Shown: one piece after another, positions 36,801 through 50,138 of the stretch | Position numbering within the stretch: position 1 is the first letter of the stretch | Layout of the letters: each line of letters starts with the position of its first letter | DNA from: Promerops cafer | Lineage: Eukaryota > Chordata > Aves > Passeriformes > Nectariniidae | Assembly (NCBI GenBank): GCA_013398275.1 | Contig: VZSE01005981.1 | Coordinates: 124,001-188,000 of the forward strand | Direction of reading: 5' to 3' | DNA length: 64,000 bases | Notes under the pieces: model-generated | Told to the model about the DNA's origin: nothing | Databases searched by the model: none | What the model saw: the letters and a program-made list of their open reading frames with translations, nothing else | Program-made: the position numbers and the translations under genes

Positions 36801-37734
36801 GACCTGGAGCATCCCAGCTGTGTGAACAGCCCTGGCAGCACTGACACTGAGAGGTCAGTCAGCCTTTGAGTTGGCTGTGGTGGGAGTTCAGCTGTCTCCT
36901 GCTTGGATGGGCAGCCCATGGCCACACATTCATCAGTGGAGCAGCAGCAAAGCTGGGGCACAAGCAGAAAATGGGAGACCCGTGTCTCAGAAAAATATGG
37001 ACCATATGCCTGCTTCACACAGCTTAACCACAGTACTGAGCACAGAGAGGCCAGGATCTTCAAAGGGCCATCAAAGATACTGGAATTATTGCTCAAAAAT
37101 CACTTTGAAGGTAAAGACACCATAGAAGTATTACAAAAAACAGTGTATCAGTGAAGTATAATTATTTTCCACTGTGACTGGAAATCTAGCCTCTTTTTGA
37201 AGCCATGACAGATAGTAGGGAATAGTCCCATACTGAAACTTAAATGTTTACATGATTACCAAGGCCTCCTACCAGACCACATTGATTTTTTTTCTGAGCA
37301 GTTTGCATACTTTTTGCCAGCAACCTGTATGATCAGCGACTTCTAAAAACTCTGAACCCCGTTCTTCCAGCACAAGTATCAGTACATTAACCTGCTGAAC
37401 ACAGTAAGATACACAGATATCAATAAAGAGCAAAGAGTAAGATGAAGCCTTGCAAAGAAAATTAAAAATCTACTCTTTAGGCTGCCTCAAATTATTCAGA
37501 AAAAAAAAATCAATTGTAAGAGTAATAAAAATAAACAGTAGGATTGCTATCTCTGAAAGGCCTCAGGACATACAGGAATAGATAAAAATCACTGAAGCAC
37601 AGTCTAGGATCTTAGAAATGCCAAAAATGCGTTTGAAACCAGATCAGTTGCAAACATCCTGCCTTGTTTCTGGTGTGGCAGTGCACCCAAAGGCAAATAG
37701 AGGGAAGTCTCGTGAGCAGGCGCCAAGCAGGGAT

Positions 37735-37860
37735 TTGGTTGATTTGGGTCAGTTCCATGCTTCTGCCACACATCTTCCATAACCTCGGGCAACCAGATTA
37801 ATTGCTCTGTGCCTCAATTTCCTGAAGTAAAATAGTGACAGCAATAAGAGCAACATGGAT
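37735..37860 (+). mobile_element. MIR-like SINE relic
   Basis: The words CCTCGGGCAACCAGATTAAT, CTCTGTGCCTCAATTTCC and TGAAGTAAAATAGTGACAGC follow the order of the MIR-type sequence 'CTTGGGCAAGTCACTTAA.. CTCTGTGCCTCAGTTTCC ..CTGTAAAATGGGGATAA'. This is an ancient, inactive tRNA-derived SINE remnant in the intergenic spacer. Confidence 0.65.
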
Positions 37861-40800
37861 TCTAAAGTAATTTCATCTGTATTTCACTCACACTAGAGCC
37901 TACAATTTCTGATGTAGCTGGTACATGACTTTTAAATGGCCATACAGACTTGTCCCTCTCTTGCCCTTTATGTGAAAGCTCTCCCTTTACAGCATCTTTT
38001 CTGTACACCTTGTGCAGCAGACACTGCAGCACAGCAGCCATAAACCAACAGGAGCCATAATTTCTTTGAACTCTGGGTCAAACTTGTTGTTAGCCAACTC
38101 TGTAAGAACTCGTATAGTAAATTACATATGTCTCTTTATCAGCAGGATCATAAAATAAAACTTTACAACCCTTCTGAAGGTCATGGCTCTGCAACAAACA
38201 GTAAGACAAAACAATAAATTCACCCCTGAGACCACCATTTTTGTGACTTCGGCAGCTTTGGTTAGATCTGAGGAAATTACAACTCTGTCAATCTTTATAC
38301 AGAGTCTTATTTCTCCTTTGGACCCATCTCTCATTTGTCCCTAAGTGTAAGGTAAAGGCTAAAACAACAGTCATAATGGCTGTTACTGGTTTCAGCAACA
38401 GCAAAGACACGTTTATCTCTATACACACATTTAATGGAAACAATGACAAAAGTGTTTCTTGGCAAATTAGTCCCCTTCACCCCCTGAGGTAAAACACATC
38501 TATAAGCTATTCCCAAAACAATCAATATTAGTCCAGCAAGCAAAACTGTACTTTATGTTTCCCATCAAAGTCTTGGCATTCCCTCAAACAAGTGATGCTT
38601 TATAAATTACAACTACTACCAAATAAACCAGAGAGAGAACTGCTGAGCTGGGCACCTTGCTGTGTTTCCCTCAGGTCTGGGGACCTGAACGGAGGTAATT
38701 CAGCTAAAATCCCTGTGCTGGTCTGCTGACTTTTAAACATTTGGCCCATGTACGTTTTTGTCGCTGCTTATACAGAAGGTGCAACAGTCCAGGATCTGAA
38801 CACTGCCACAGTATCACAACATAAATCATAAGGGAGGGAACAGCAATCTCTACTCCTAGCTTCCAAGTGTGCATTTGCTCTCCTGTGGATTTAAAAATGA
38901 GAAGACTGAAACGGAGTGTTAGTTCTGCAGGTATTATTTTTTCAATTAAAAATACAGTACTTTGGGATACTTTGATCTTACACATTAAAAAATTAAGTGA
39001 AGGGATTATCTGATATTCTTGAAGTGAAAAAACCAGACGTTTTCCCCTAAACACTCTTCTGAGAGGCTGGCATTTAGTTATGCAAAGTTTATGGTGTAGC
39101 TCTTTTATCTCACATCACTCTGTTCTAATGTTGCAAAGCTACGGACACAGTAATCAATGACACTCATTCTTTCCTCTGAAGCTCAAAGTGAGGACAAACT
39201 TGAAAAAAGGCAAGCATGGGCTGCTGAGGAACTGAAACTTCAAGAAATACTTACCAAAATGATGCTAGCAGAGACAGTGCTGGTCGCCTGGGCTTGAGAG
39301 CTGACTGCTTATGGCACTAAAAACACCCCAGTGTCAGCTACTGCACTGCATGGTCAGCCTAAGAGGTGATTCCTGTGTGCAGAGTAACAGCTTTTTATTT
39401 GAAGAAGCATCACAGTTTTTATCTGGCTTCAGTCACTATCAGGGTGCAGACTCTAAAAGAAGATGTAGCAAGGAAAGCTGCTTAAATTAAGAAAACCTTG
39501 GTGCATTTCCCTGCTTACATGTCCAAGAGACATGAACTCCCCGTCCTCCAGATTAACTTCCGTTTCGATAGGAAGGGAGATTCAAAGGAAATACATGACA
39601 TTCCACGTGGAAATCCCAGAAAAAACATGTCGCATTCCTTGGCAATATCAGTCCCTGTTATATATACATAGCACGAGCTGAACAATGCCAGCCTGGAGGG
39701 AAACAGTGGCTCCCACCCTTGCTGGCTACCCATAAATTAAGTTTCTCACAAGAATGCCAATCTCGGTATTAACCCTGAGCAGTATCATAATGCACAGGGC
39801 CTCAGCCTCTTCTCTGTCTCACCACTAGCAAAAACAGCACATGTTGAAGGCTGTTACCAAGACTAGACAACCTTTCCTTCCCCTTCTGAGCCACCTGGTT
39901 ACCTCTCTTGGGACAACCCTGCTCAGCTCCTGCTTCATCTGCCAAATTACCGGGGTAGTTTTCTTAAGCTTTCAGACCCAAGGGCAATGTCCCCTTAGCT
40001 CACTGGATACCCAGCTCATCAAGAACCTTGAAATGAACCAGGACATGTAGAAGACTGGGGAGATTGCTCCTCATGGATACCTAGTTGGAAACACACAAAA
40101 AACCACTCACAGTGCATCCTTGTTACTTCTTTCTTACTTACATCTACCTATCTGCAAATCAAAGGTTAAACCTTTACCTTCAGTCTTGCAACAGCCTCTG
40201 AAAAGGGCAAAGAACAAAAGGTGGATTAGACCAGTTCTTTGTTCTTGCCCTGCCACCCTGACAGCCACCCTGCAAACCTGTTTGAAGCAGTTGTGTCCTT
40301 CCCAGTAACTTGTGACTCATGCCACATTAACCTAGAACTTTTTGGCACCTATAATTGTCTTCTTTTTTACATCTTGCTTTTCACCTGTCACTATTTAGCC
40401 CCACCTTGCCCATCAGATCTGATATCTCAGAGTAGGATCAACAACCCCCCACTGATGCCAAAACCAACAGAGGCAGCCCAGAGCTGCTGTTGGGGATTGA
40501 CAGCAGAGTGGACAGGAGATGTTTTGCCATCGCCCCACTCTGTTCTCAGAGGATGGGCTTCCAGTTCAGGCACTCTCATTTGCAGTGACTATGACAAAAT
40601 CAGTGACTAAGGATCTCAATAAGGACACCTGCTCATTGCAAGTCATTTAGGGAACACGCTATGGATGGGGCTGTTTGGCAGCTGTACTCTTTCCACATCT
40701 TTCTGCAGAGAAGTTATTCCAAAACATAAAGGCCAGCAATAACACTTACGACAACATACTAAAGGAGAGATGGTCCAAATGCAGGAAGACACTTGAGTGT

Positions 40801-41399
40801 CTGATGTGGGAACTTCTCAGTGGTTTCAAAGGGAAGGCAGGTGCTCAAACAGTTCTGTGGAACCAGACTTGCCAACTCAGGGCTGTACTGGGAAATGCAA
40901 ACCAGCAAACGCACAATTTACACCTGCCTAATCAAGTGGATGAAGGAGACATGAAAAAGTCTTGATATGCAGGAGATGTCTCAGTGCACACAAGAAACCC
41001 CCCAAAGTAATGACCTTATGGTGATGTTGCTTGCATGATCATAACAGGTAAAAACCCCAGCCATGGAGCATACTGAGACATGGCAGGTGCCACATGACAT
41101 AAACAGGTATTTTTAGATGCTGCAGGTGCATAATTACCAGAGAGAACTGTGACTACAGTATTACCAGTGCAATGCTAGTTGATTACTATTTTTCAATCTC
41201 TTCCATCTACTTGGAAAATAAGTTTTCAGGGCTGTCCTGCAGCCATGTCTTGTAGTGTGTGCCAATATACACGGGTTCATCAGCAGTAAGACTACTACCT
41301 TGCTTTTCCTCCTGGTTGACACTCCAGCCATAGTAGGCTCCAGAGTAGCAGGCACTATGCAAATGATCATTTGCTGGATTGCGATAATTTGGAAGGGCA

Positions 41400-41530
41400 G
41401 AAGGATGCTGGAAACCCTCAGTTCAAGTCCCAAGTAAATCACTGGTTTCCAGTTGCCTTAGGCAAGTCACTTGCTCTGCCCATAATACTGTCTTCAAAAC
41501 AGAAATGAGTATTTCTTTACCTGGCAGAGA
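41400..41530 (+). mobile_element. MIR-like SINE relic
   Basis: CTCAGTTCAAGTCCCAAG and CTTAGGCAAGTCACTTGCTC, then TTCAAAACAGAAATGAGTA, resemble the MIR block 'GTTCAAATCCC ... CTTGGGCAAGTCACTT ... CTGTAAAATG'. It lies just beyond the NARS2 3' end and is diverged and inactive. Confidence 0.55.
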
Positions 41531-41959
41531 AGCTGAGAGCGTAAACCTGTTAGAGACTGCCAAGGAGTTCCGATCCTATAGTGATAAGCAATTACTTAAT
41601 ACATAGCAATGCTTGGGAGCATCTGTTGGTTGTTTCGCAATACAAACTGCTTGGTCCAACGAGCACATGAGAGATTTTCTCAATAACAACAACAGAAAAG
41701 CAAAGCAACAACAAAACCCCTCCATGAACTGCAAGTTGGCTCTGGAGAGACGGATGGATGAATGAACTCTTATCTAACTGAACATTTCTGTCTGCTATAA
41801 ATATGTGCTTTCTTGGAGACAGAAAACAGATACCTTCTGCAGAAGTTGTGCAACTAATTTGGTTATACAGAAAATGAAACCTCTACCAGACACTGAAGGA
41901 AACTCTCTCATGCTGAGAGCTACAGTTTTATAACAAAAGAAGAAACCATGCAGAGTTAT

Positions 41960-42541
41960 AAAACAACCCAGTGTACATCTTTATTGATGATTCACAAAAT
42001 CAAACATCATTCAACAAACTCACTCCAGCAATTCCAATATGACATTGTTCCTTGCTAGGTTTGGCTGATCTTTCCAAGGTAAACAATATCCTCTTTTAAC
42101 TTGGAGTGGGGAGAATCATGCTTTGCAGTAGCCATTTCCTGACTGTAGCAGTAGCAAGTGTATCACAGCCATGACAATATTTTAGGTCACACTTCCTTAT
42201 TAATATTTCACATAAAACTGCCTGCTACCTTCAGTGCTTGTTCAGTACTTCCATGGCTTGTACTAGTCTCATGAGAATCGTAACCCTTTAGTTAAGTGGG
42301 ATTTATTAATACTCCTGAAGTGCACTGAAGACATGAGCTGCTATCAAATTCACTGCCAGTGTCCTTCCATAATCTCACCAGAACATATATTATTTTCAAT
42401 AACCCAGTATTAAATTGACCAAGAGTTTCATTGATATAAAAATTATCTTGATTTCCCACTGAAATACACTCGGTCATATCCTGGTATGTTATATACACAT
42501 AGTTACACCAGCGGTTTTCTCCACGTGAGTCAACTGCTGAG
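41960..42541 (-). other. NARS2: NARS2 3' untranslated region (probable)
   Basis: This follows the NARS2 stop codon on the minus strand. The right limit is the stop at 42542. The left limit is set by the poly(A) signal at 41980-41985 plus about 20 bases, so the end is approximate. A second AATAAA at 42302-42307 (minus strand) could give a shorter 235-base UTR. No further coding sequence is visible here. Confidence 0.6.
41980..41985 (-). terminator. NARS2: candidate NARS2 polyadenylation signal
   Basis: The minus strand reads AATAAAGATGTACACTGGG followed by a T/G-rich stretch (GTTGTTTT), the usual layout of signal and downstream element. It lies about 560 bases past the stop codon. The alternative AATAAA at 42302-42307 has a weaker downstream context. 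Confidence 0.6.
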
Positions 42542-42733
<192 letters not shown>

Positions 42734-43919
42734 TCATTAAAGTGAGCTTTTCATCTAGGGTTTTCCTTTCCATCTCAATTACTTCCCTTTGACCCTCACT
42801 ACTGTGATTCCTGTGTTGGTCAGGGGTATGAGGAAGCAGAATTGTATTAGCAGAAACCCCAAGTTTAAACCCATTCAAACCAGCATAGCTATGCTTTGCC
42901 AATACACTACAGCATGTTTTTTTAGGAGCAAGAACGTATTTGGGTATGAAGAACAGCTTGAGCACCATAGCTCTGCTCATATTGAAAACACCTTTGTAGT
43001 TTTAATACCTAAAATATTCCTAGCAGAGGCACAAAGCCAGGTTCCTACAGATTCACAAAGCACTTCCACTACTGGAGGTGAAGCTCTCTGCTTGGGCTTT
43101 TCTAGCCCTTGCCATGTTGGTGTGGAAATCTGTCCTGCAAATCCTTTCAATTTCTGCTAAGTTTTCAATAGCCTAAGTAATTTCATTTCCAGTAATTTCT
43201 TTAGAAGCTTAAATAGGTCTTGCTGTCTGTCTGCTCAACATTCCTTCATTTTTTTTTCTTTTAAGTTAATTATGATGGCTTTTTGCTACTTTTTCCCCAA
43301 TCACTCTTATAGTGATTTATATTCATTTATTTCCACTGTAAGCCAGAAAAAAACCCCTTGAACATATCTTCTCTAAAAATGAGATCTGGAACAAGACATT
43401 TTATTTTGCAGAACAGCACCTGTTGTGCACAGAAAACTCAGAAAATGTTTGGAAGCAGATACTCTGAATATATGGGTGTCAACAAGATCATGATGGTTCT
43501 TCCATAGTTACCCATTTCCCAGCTGGACTGTGGCTGATGTGATACTGTATTTGCAGCTATAAATCGTCACCAAGGGTTTTGTTTTAATAGAAGTGAAAAA
43601 CATCTCAGTGCTTCTATTGATTTGTGGGGCCACTTCTGAGCTTTCTGAGGGCACCAAGTTATTCTTCTTTATATGAATGCAGTAGCAGGGGATTGAGTGA
43701 CTCCAGATGTATTACTTGCTTCTAATCTTGGTGTATGAATATTTCATCATCCCAGTTAAAAAAAAATCAAGTGCACTTAAATATAAATGCATATGTTTTA
43801 CTACTTATGCAGTGGAGTAGAGGGGGGCAGAACACTGTGAAAGAAATTAAGATTGGATTGATTGCAATAAATGGCTTCCCAGATTTTACATACTGTTAAT
43901 GAACTGCAAGGAAATACTA

Positions 43920-43982
43920 TATTTGTGTGTATATGTACTTATATATGTATAAATATGTAAAATATATGTTATGTATATTTGA
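43920..43982. repeat. (TATG)n/(TA)n-like AT-rich tract
   Basis: A degenerate alternating run (TGTGTATATGTACTTATATA, then ATGTAAAATATATGTTATG) in the last NARS2 intron. It is low-complexity sequence. Confidence 0.6.
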
Positions 43983-45822
43983 GTGTAGTTGCTTGGACAT
44001 CAGATCTTTCTTGGCTTGAAGACTGTATTTTAACAGAATGAAGACAAAGTAATGGCCATGATCACCCTTACTTGCAAAATAAAAGTACTCTCCCACAAAT
44101 TCTATAGCTGCAAGATTGCCCTGTCACTCAGTTTGACAGTATGCCTTTCATACCATGAAATATTATTTTTTCTTACAGCTCATTAGCATAGTTAAAATTT
44201 GGGAAACCATTTATTACACTCAATCCAATATTCAGGTTTTTTTCTTTCTCAGTGTTTTCCCCTCCCCTCCACTGCCCAAATAACAAAAAGAGAAGCAGAG
44301 CTTACTTCTTCCTCGTAGCACTGACACGCAAAGTGGAGTTTGCAAGTTGAACAGCAGGCCCAAGAGTGGGACAAGTTTTCTGATGACTGGGACCCACGTG
44401 CTTTTCTCTCTGTGCTGCTGGGTGTTAGCATGGCTCCCTAAGGCTTGGTGTATGCACCCCACATCTTGTGATGAGGATTATGCTCAGGATAAGAACACGT
44501 AGGCTGTGCAACAGCATGATGGTGATCTTCATCTGTATCCACTTTACACAGACTGCATTAAGAAGGACTTGAGTCTCTGCAAATACCCTGAACTGCTCCT
44601 GGGGAGCCCCACTGCACAGCTTTACAAGGGTCCGCAAGGAAGGTGATGGGCAGACCTGATGCTGAGGGTGGTGACTCACAAAACAAGGAAGACCTCATAA
44701 ATGTGAGGGAGATGGGTGCTGGCTGTGGCAGATCAATCTGACCCAGCTCAGGAGCTCTGAGCAGAACTGCCAAACCAGCTGGTAACTACTTTAGCTGTAA
44801 CCAGGAATACAAGTAACAGTACAAACTTTTCTGATGATGTCTATTAAGTGCATCAGCCTTTGCAAAGGCAGTTGAGACTAAGCCCAGCATCTTCTCTCCC
44901 TTTCTGCAGGCAACATATAAAGTCATTGTAAGAAGATGAAATAACTCAGCTACTTCCAGATGAACAATAATAATAAATGCTACCCTTGCTTATCCAGGAC
45001 TTTGATCTGTAGATCTCAAAGAACTTTGACAAGCCATTTTGGCAAAAGGAGTGAAACAAAACCCATCAAAGTTAATGGAAAGAGTCCATTGAATTAAATG
45101 TGCTGAGGATCAAGACTGTGAATCCTTTCTGATGACTGTGCATAGAAGAAGCAGAAGAATTGAGAAATTTTCCATTCTTCACAGATGAAAGAAAAAGTAA
45201 CTGCCTGCAGATGAAGAGAAAAATTTCTTTAGGCTGGAAAATGCTCCCTGAGGTTTTCCTTCATTCAGTAGTCCACAGACATTGGATGTTTCTCACCTCA
45301 AAAAGAGTCGTGAACTAGTCTAGCTGTTTTTGCTAGCAGCTCATACTTAAGAGGGGAGCTGAGCACTCTATTGGCAACTGGTGGACTGTGCAGCATTATT
45401 CCACAGGAGAAGTAAGTTTCTGCAACCCCAGCTAGCCCAGGTGCTCCTGCTCTGGACCTGAGCACTGGTAGGTCTTCAGAGATTTGAATCTTACTGAAGT
45501 GTGTGCTGTAACAACATCTCCCAGCAATGAGCTCGTTATGCACCATGTTAGAAGAACATTTCCGTTCATCCTTTTAAAGATTTATATTCTTTTATCATCA
45601 TCGTGAGCTCCCTGCGTTGCACAGCAAGGCACTATGGAGAGCAGTGCTCTCCTAGTGACCTTTCATAAACAGAATGTGTTCTTTTCAGTCTCTTTTCAAA
45701 ACAAATATAATCTCAACCTTTTATGCAATCCCCTTGCTATGCTGAAGGTTCTGTGACCAGTTTGAAAAAAGTAAGGCTGAAAGAACAAACATACTATAGT
45801 CCATGAAACTGAATATTCTACT

Positions 45823-45862
45823 GGGTGTGTGTGTGTGTGTATGTGTGTGTAAAAAAAAAAAA
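45823..45862. repeat. (GT)n microsatellite followed by poly(A)
   Basis: About 14 GT units with one interruption (GTGTATGTG) run directly into twelve A residues. It lies in the last NARS2 intron and is likely length-polymorphic. Confidence 0.9.
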
Positions 45863-48315
45863 ACCATAAAAAATGCCTGCCTTCATCTGGCCCAGCACAG
45901 CACTCCAGTTTCTTCCCAAAAGAGGAGTAATAGGACAATGTGGCTGCCAAGGACAGTGATGGGCTACCTGTTGTCACTGGGCTCTGAAAAAGGTTAAAGG
46001 ATGACAAGAGTGTAGTCACTGGCCATGGGCTGCAAGTGGCTCATCAGTGCTACTTTTCCCTAAGTCCAACTCCTCCTTTTTTACCTGCCACATGAGGACC
46101 CAAACGAACACTCTGACATTCAAGCTTCAAAGATTACCAAAGTTAAAGAGCCCAACACAGCTCAATCTTCTTCATCCAGAGTAGGAGCAAAACAACACAG
46201 TAACATCCACTTGAAGACAGCAGACAACATCTGCTCTGCTACTGTGTCCTTTCACCAGTGTTACACCAGAAGATCAAAAAGGTACCTGGACTACAAAGGG
46301 TTCAATGTGAGACAACGGCCTCCACTGAAGCACATGAAGATAATCAGAGTAAGGAACAGATAGGAAGACTGTCCATACACTGCTCATGCTGATGGTTGTG
46401 GGAACACATTGTTCATTACAAAGTACCTGCTTCGTTACTTTTAAGATGGCACTTGGAGGCTACAAACAGGATCAAGTCCCCTGTTTACAAGGCAATATAC
46501 TTAATACTCCCTGGTCACAGAGAAATCAATGAGCTTCCAGAGTACTGTCATCTCTCTACTTTTCCACCTCATTTCCACAGACCTCTCAGTTCAGCCAAGA
46601 TCATCATCTACAGCTCTGAGCTGTTTTCTACCTACAATTCAAAGGGAAAAGTGTGAAAATAAGATAAAATAACTACAAAATCACGCCAAATACTACTCCA
46701 ACTCATATTCTATTTAGAAAGAAACTTGCCTAACAGGAAAGATGTAGCATACTGAAGAAGACTCATAGAGTTTGACCATGTCACTTTATCTATCTTTTGA
46801 GAAACTTCCTAAAAGGTAGGAATGGCAAGAAGCAGAGCAGTATTTCAGATCAGTTGCCTCTGCCTTACAATGCACCCACAAACAAGGCAATCCTGAAACT
46901 GTCCTAGAAACAGTCAGACCCACAATATCCTCTTGCTTAGTGGGGGGAAGAAAACAGGTAGAATCAGAGATATGGCAATGGCTGAGGAACTTGAAAGGAG
47001 ATCACATTCAAAAGTCAGCAAATATTATATTTAAAAAGGAATGACTCAACTGTTCTTCCAGGAGTTTGTGAGCCAGCTTTGGAGACTCAATTCAATCACT
47101 AAATTGGAGAAGATTAATTTTAGTATCTCCTGCCACCTCCACTGAAAAGATGGATGCTGGCAAGCCACCTATCTGTATTTTGGCAGATTTTGAACTGCAG
47201 TCCAGAAGCATCCAGAATTACTACTACCCTGCACCTTCCTAGGACACCAGACCTTGCTATGGCAGGGGGTAACAATAGCTTTAACCTTCTCCAGGAAGTT
47301 ACATTGTCTGTGATGGAGGGGAGGGAATAAAGGAGGAAAGAGTCTCCAAAATAAGATTACAGCAGGAAGAGTTTCCAGAATGTGATTATTACATATCACA
47401 TGAAAATGCAAATGGGTGACAGGCAATGTCCTAATCTTTTTTTGCGGGAAGCATGAGGTAGCGCCGTGCTGTCTTGGTAGTGCTGGAAGTCTCTGCCATT
47501 GAACACCAGACTTCCTTGGGCTGTATCTCATCATCTAACCACACAACTTATCACCCTTGTTCAGGATAATTCTTCCCTCAGATAAAGGGATATGGTGTAT
47601 TCTGGGCCACAAATGCAACAATAAAGGAAGAAATTAAATTCACCCTGTTTGCACACAGATAATGTGAAGATCTGCCATACACTGGGCTGTTCCTCAGTGA
47701 TTTCATATTGTGGGAAAAGGAAAGTGAAGAACCTATACTTTGCTTTTTTTCAAGGCAGCCTTCCTAATGATCAATCCAAATACTGCAGAATATTTGAAAA
47801 TACTCTTCTAAATTTAAAATTCTCTGCACTACCACTCTCACAGTAGCTATGATGAAGTACATACCACGAAACACTAGGAACCTTCTGTCGTTTTAATGGG
47901 TTAAACTGTTAATTCAAAGGTTGATCTGTCTCCTTAGGAGGACAGTTTTAATTGTTTTAGCTGCTTTATTAGAGAAGATTTTTCGACCCAGTTGCCCTGT
48001 CAATTGCAAAGGGAGTTATTCATAGACCTCTTAAAGGTCACAAATTGCTGGGGTTCTGTAACCTGTTTATCTCGTGCATGGTGGTCAGAATCTACCCAAC
48101 TTCCAACACAGCCTAATGATTTAATATCGAAAATCCTTATGGGTTGTAAATTAATCCACCTCATGCAATCCTGAGAGGAATGACCTGTGCCGTGAGTGGA
48201 CAAATTGGAGGCATAAACTAAGTTGAATTAGATTAACCTTTGTTTAAATGAACTGGCTATTTCATTTAGACTGGCAGTGATGGCAGGGCAACAGGGCCAA
48301 AAATTTTTCCCTCAG

Positions 48316-48358
48316 AACCAAAACAAACAAACAAATAAAAAAAAAACCAACAAAAAGC
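48316..48358. repeat. (AAAC)n A-rich tract
   Basis: A short run of AAAC units followed by A10 (ACAAACAAACAAATAAAA). It lies within 100 bases of the 27-base NARS2 exon on the intron side. Confidence 0.6.
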
Positions 48359-48418
48359 CACAGTTGCTTAAATAGTCTCAAAAGAAGAAAAGACTTGCAG
48401 AGCAAGGTGGCATCTTAC

Positions 48419-48445
48419 CATTGATAGGCATCTGTGAGTCCTAAC
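48419..48445 (-). CDS. NARS2: NARS2 27-base microexon
   Basis: Between the acceptor GTTTCACAG and the donor GTAAG the minus strand reads a 27-base exon. It finishes an arginine codon from the preceding exon, encodes LGLTDAYQ, and begins a tryptophan codon completed in the last exon. This matches the NARS2 segment just before YLDLR, where mammalian proteins read (S)GLTEVYQW. Phases agree on both sides (1 base in, 2 bases out). The exon links the conserved GGSLREER region with motif 3. Confidence 0.92.
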
Positions 48446-50040
48446 CTGTGAAACAAAAAGAAAACCTATTGTAAGTAAAGGAACAGAGTTATTCTGCATA
48501 AGCAGCACTTGCCTGGAAGAGCATGCTACAAGAAAAGGGAAAGTCTGGTAAACTATTGTATGAAACATACATAAGAAGACAACAATCCTGTTTTTTCTCT
48601 CTAAGGTTATGCTGGTTCTGCAGGAAATAGAATTTAAAGGTCTAAAGTATTTGGGTTTAACAAAACCAGATCCTGAGGACTCAAAATTGAGAAAAACATG
48701 TGAAAGGAGGTGTGATTTACAAAAGACACACCCCATTTGTACCTTGAAATGCTTTCTATGACTTTCCTGACAAACAAGAAAGTCTGGCTTCAAACTCCAC
48801 ATGGACCCTTCTATTCCTTCTGAGGACTGTGGACTCAGATACTGGCAAAAAGTTTTGACTGAAAAAGTGCAGCAGGCAACATTGTACTTTACATGAGTTG
48901 AAGCATGCCTGCTTCAGAGAGCTTACAGGGAGAGTAGACGGAAGCCCAGGGCATATCATCGTCCTACATTAACAACTGAGAATTAATGTTCTGGTGATTT
49001 TAATTGCCCAGTGCCTCTTGGACTCATTATGCTGAAGTAGATTTTGCTCTTCTCCACTGACTAGATATATCTGTGTGAGCACGTGGCTGATTTAAGCAAC
49101 AAATTAATTCCCAACGTGCAAATGGTGTTACTCTGGGATTAACCTTCTTCCAACATCGCTTTGCACAAGTGTATGACTGGCCCAAACAGAAGCGTTCAAT
49201 GGATGGGACTTTGCACAACCTGATCTCATGGAAGGTGTCCCTGCCCATGGCAGCAGGGCTGGAACCTAGATAGTCTTTAAGGTACCTTCCAACCCAAACC
49301 ATTCGCTGATTCTACAAAATTTTTGAACAATCAGACAGGATCCAGAGAACAACTGTCTATGAAGAATTACCCAGTGTATAACATCAATTACTAATTAAAA
49401 AGCAGCTTTGATATTCTGACATTAAAGTTAGCCTAAAATTACCAAAAGTAACAAGATGCAGACTAAGGCAGCAGGGAAAGAGGAGACCCCAGGACACAGT
49501 ACAGGTCTTGAGCTATTCCAGTGACGCTTCCCATGAAACTATTAGCAAAGAGCCATATTCTCTGAAATCAGGCCAGTCACTGAGGCCAGCTGCATCACAA
49601 CTGAAAAAGCTTCTGACCAAAAATGCAAATGATGACAAACAGATATCTAAGTTCTGTATATGTGACAACTTCCACCTTCAGAATCCACTTTCAGCCACGA
49701 AAACTGAAGAAAAGGATGAAGTGTCCCACAGCAGACCCTGCTCCAGACAGTTGCAGCAGAGCTGAGGCACTCTACTGCCCTGGCCTCTTAGTATAAAGAA
49801 AACTTTTCTCCTCTGATAAGCTGCAACAGAGGCCCCTTGCACACCTACGACAGAAGCACAAGAACTTCTTCACCAGTTTGCAGTCACCTACACAGATAAA
49901 CAGATATCACAAAGACAAAAATAGGCTACTTTTAAATATTATTAGCTGCCCTTCCACTCCTCTGTCTTTCCAACCACAGAGAGCTGCTGAAACACTCTCC
50001 TGCTCAGGCTAGTCTCCTGGCATCTGTGGATTTTCCATAC
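48446..50040 (-). other. NARS2: NARS2 intron
   Basis: A 1.6-kb intron with consensus GTATGG donor and CACAG acceptor on the minus strand. It contains one short CR1 tail (49.2 kb) inserted in the opposite orientation to the gene and otherwise unremarkable sequence. Confidence 0.9.
49195..49318 (+). mobile_element. CR1 LINE 3'-end fragment
   Basis: Plus-orientation CR1 tail: CACAACCTGATCTCATGGAA, GGTGTCCCTGCCCATGGCAG, CTGGAACCTAGATAGTCTTT and CCAACCCAAACCATTCGCTG, then GATTCTAC. It is a strongly truncated copy in a NARS2 intron, antisense to the gene. Confidence 0.9.
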
Positions 50041-50138
50041 CTCTGTAAGCGTGATTCAAGGAAGGGCAGTCGCTCCTCTCTCAAGCTGCCTCCACACAAC
50101 TCCCCTACTCCTGGTACCAGAAGATCAACAGCTGCAAC
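50041..50138 (-). CDS. NARS2: NARS2 coding exon (class IIb [14 protein letters not shown] region)
   Basis: The exon follows the acceptor TTTCTTTGAAG and ends at the donor GTATGG. It encodes [20 protein letters not shown], then [12 protein letters not shown], and the first two bases of an arginine codon. The segment is a hallmark of class IIb synthetases (Asp/Asn/Lys), where the glutamate in GE and the following GGS.RE residues line the ATP and aminoacyl-adenylate pocket. The serine in GGS agrees with the class consensus. The frame continues exactly from the upstream exon ending PQHT. Confidence 0.97.

Larger units (their letters stand above)
30200..41960. other. spacer between NARS2 and GAB2
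   Basis: No coding exon was recognised between the GAB2 CpG island and the NARS2 3' UTR. The spacer contains a short CR1 tail (32.26 kb), several SINE/LINE relics and two CTCF-like motifs (33.14 and 33.96 kb). The longest ORFs, such as 34828-35214 (128 codons), show no domain, no signal and no splice context, and are probably chance. An untranslated upstream GAB2 exon could lie here unseen. Confidence 0.6.
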
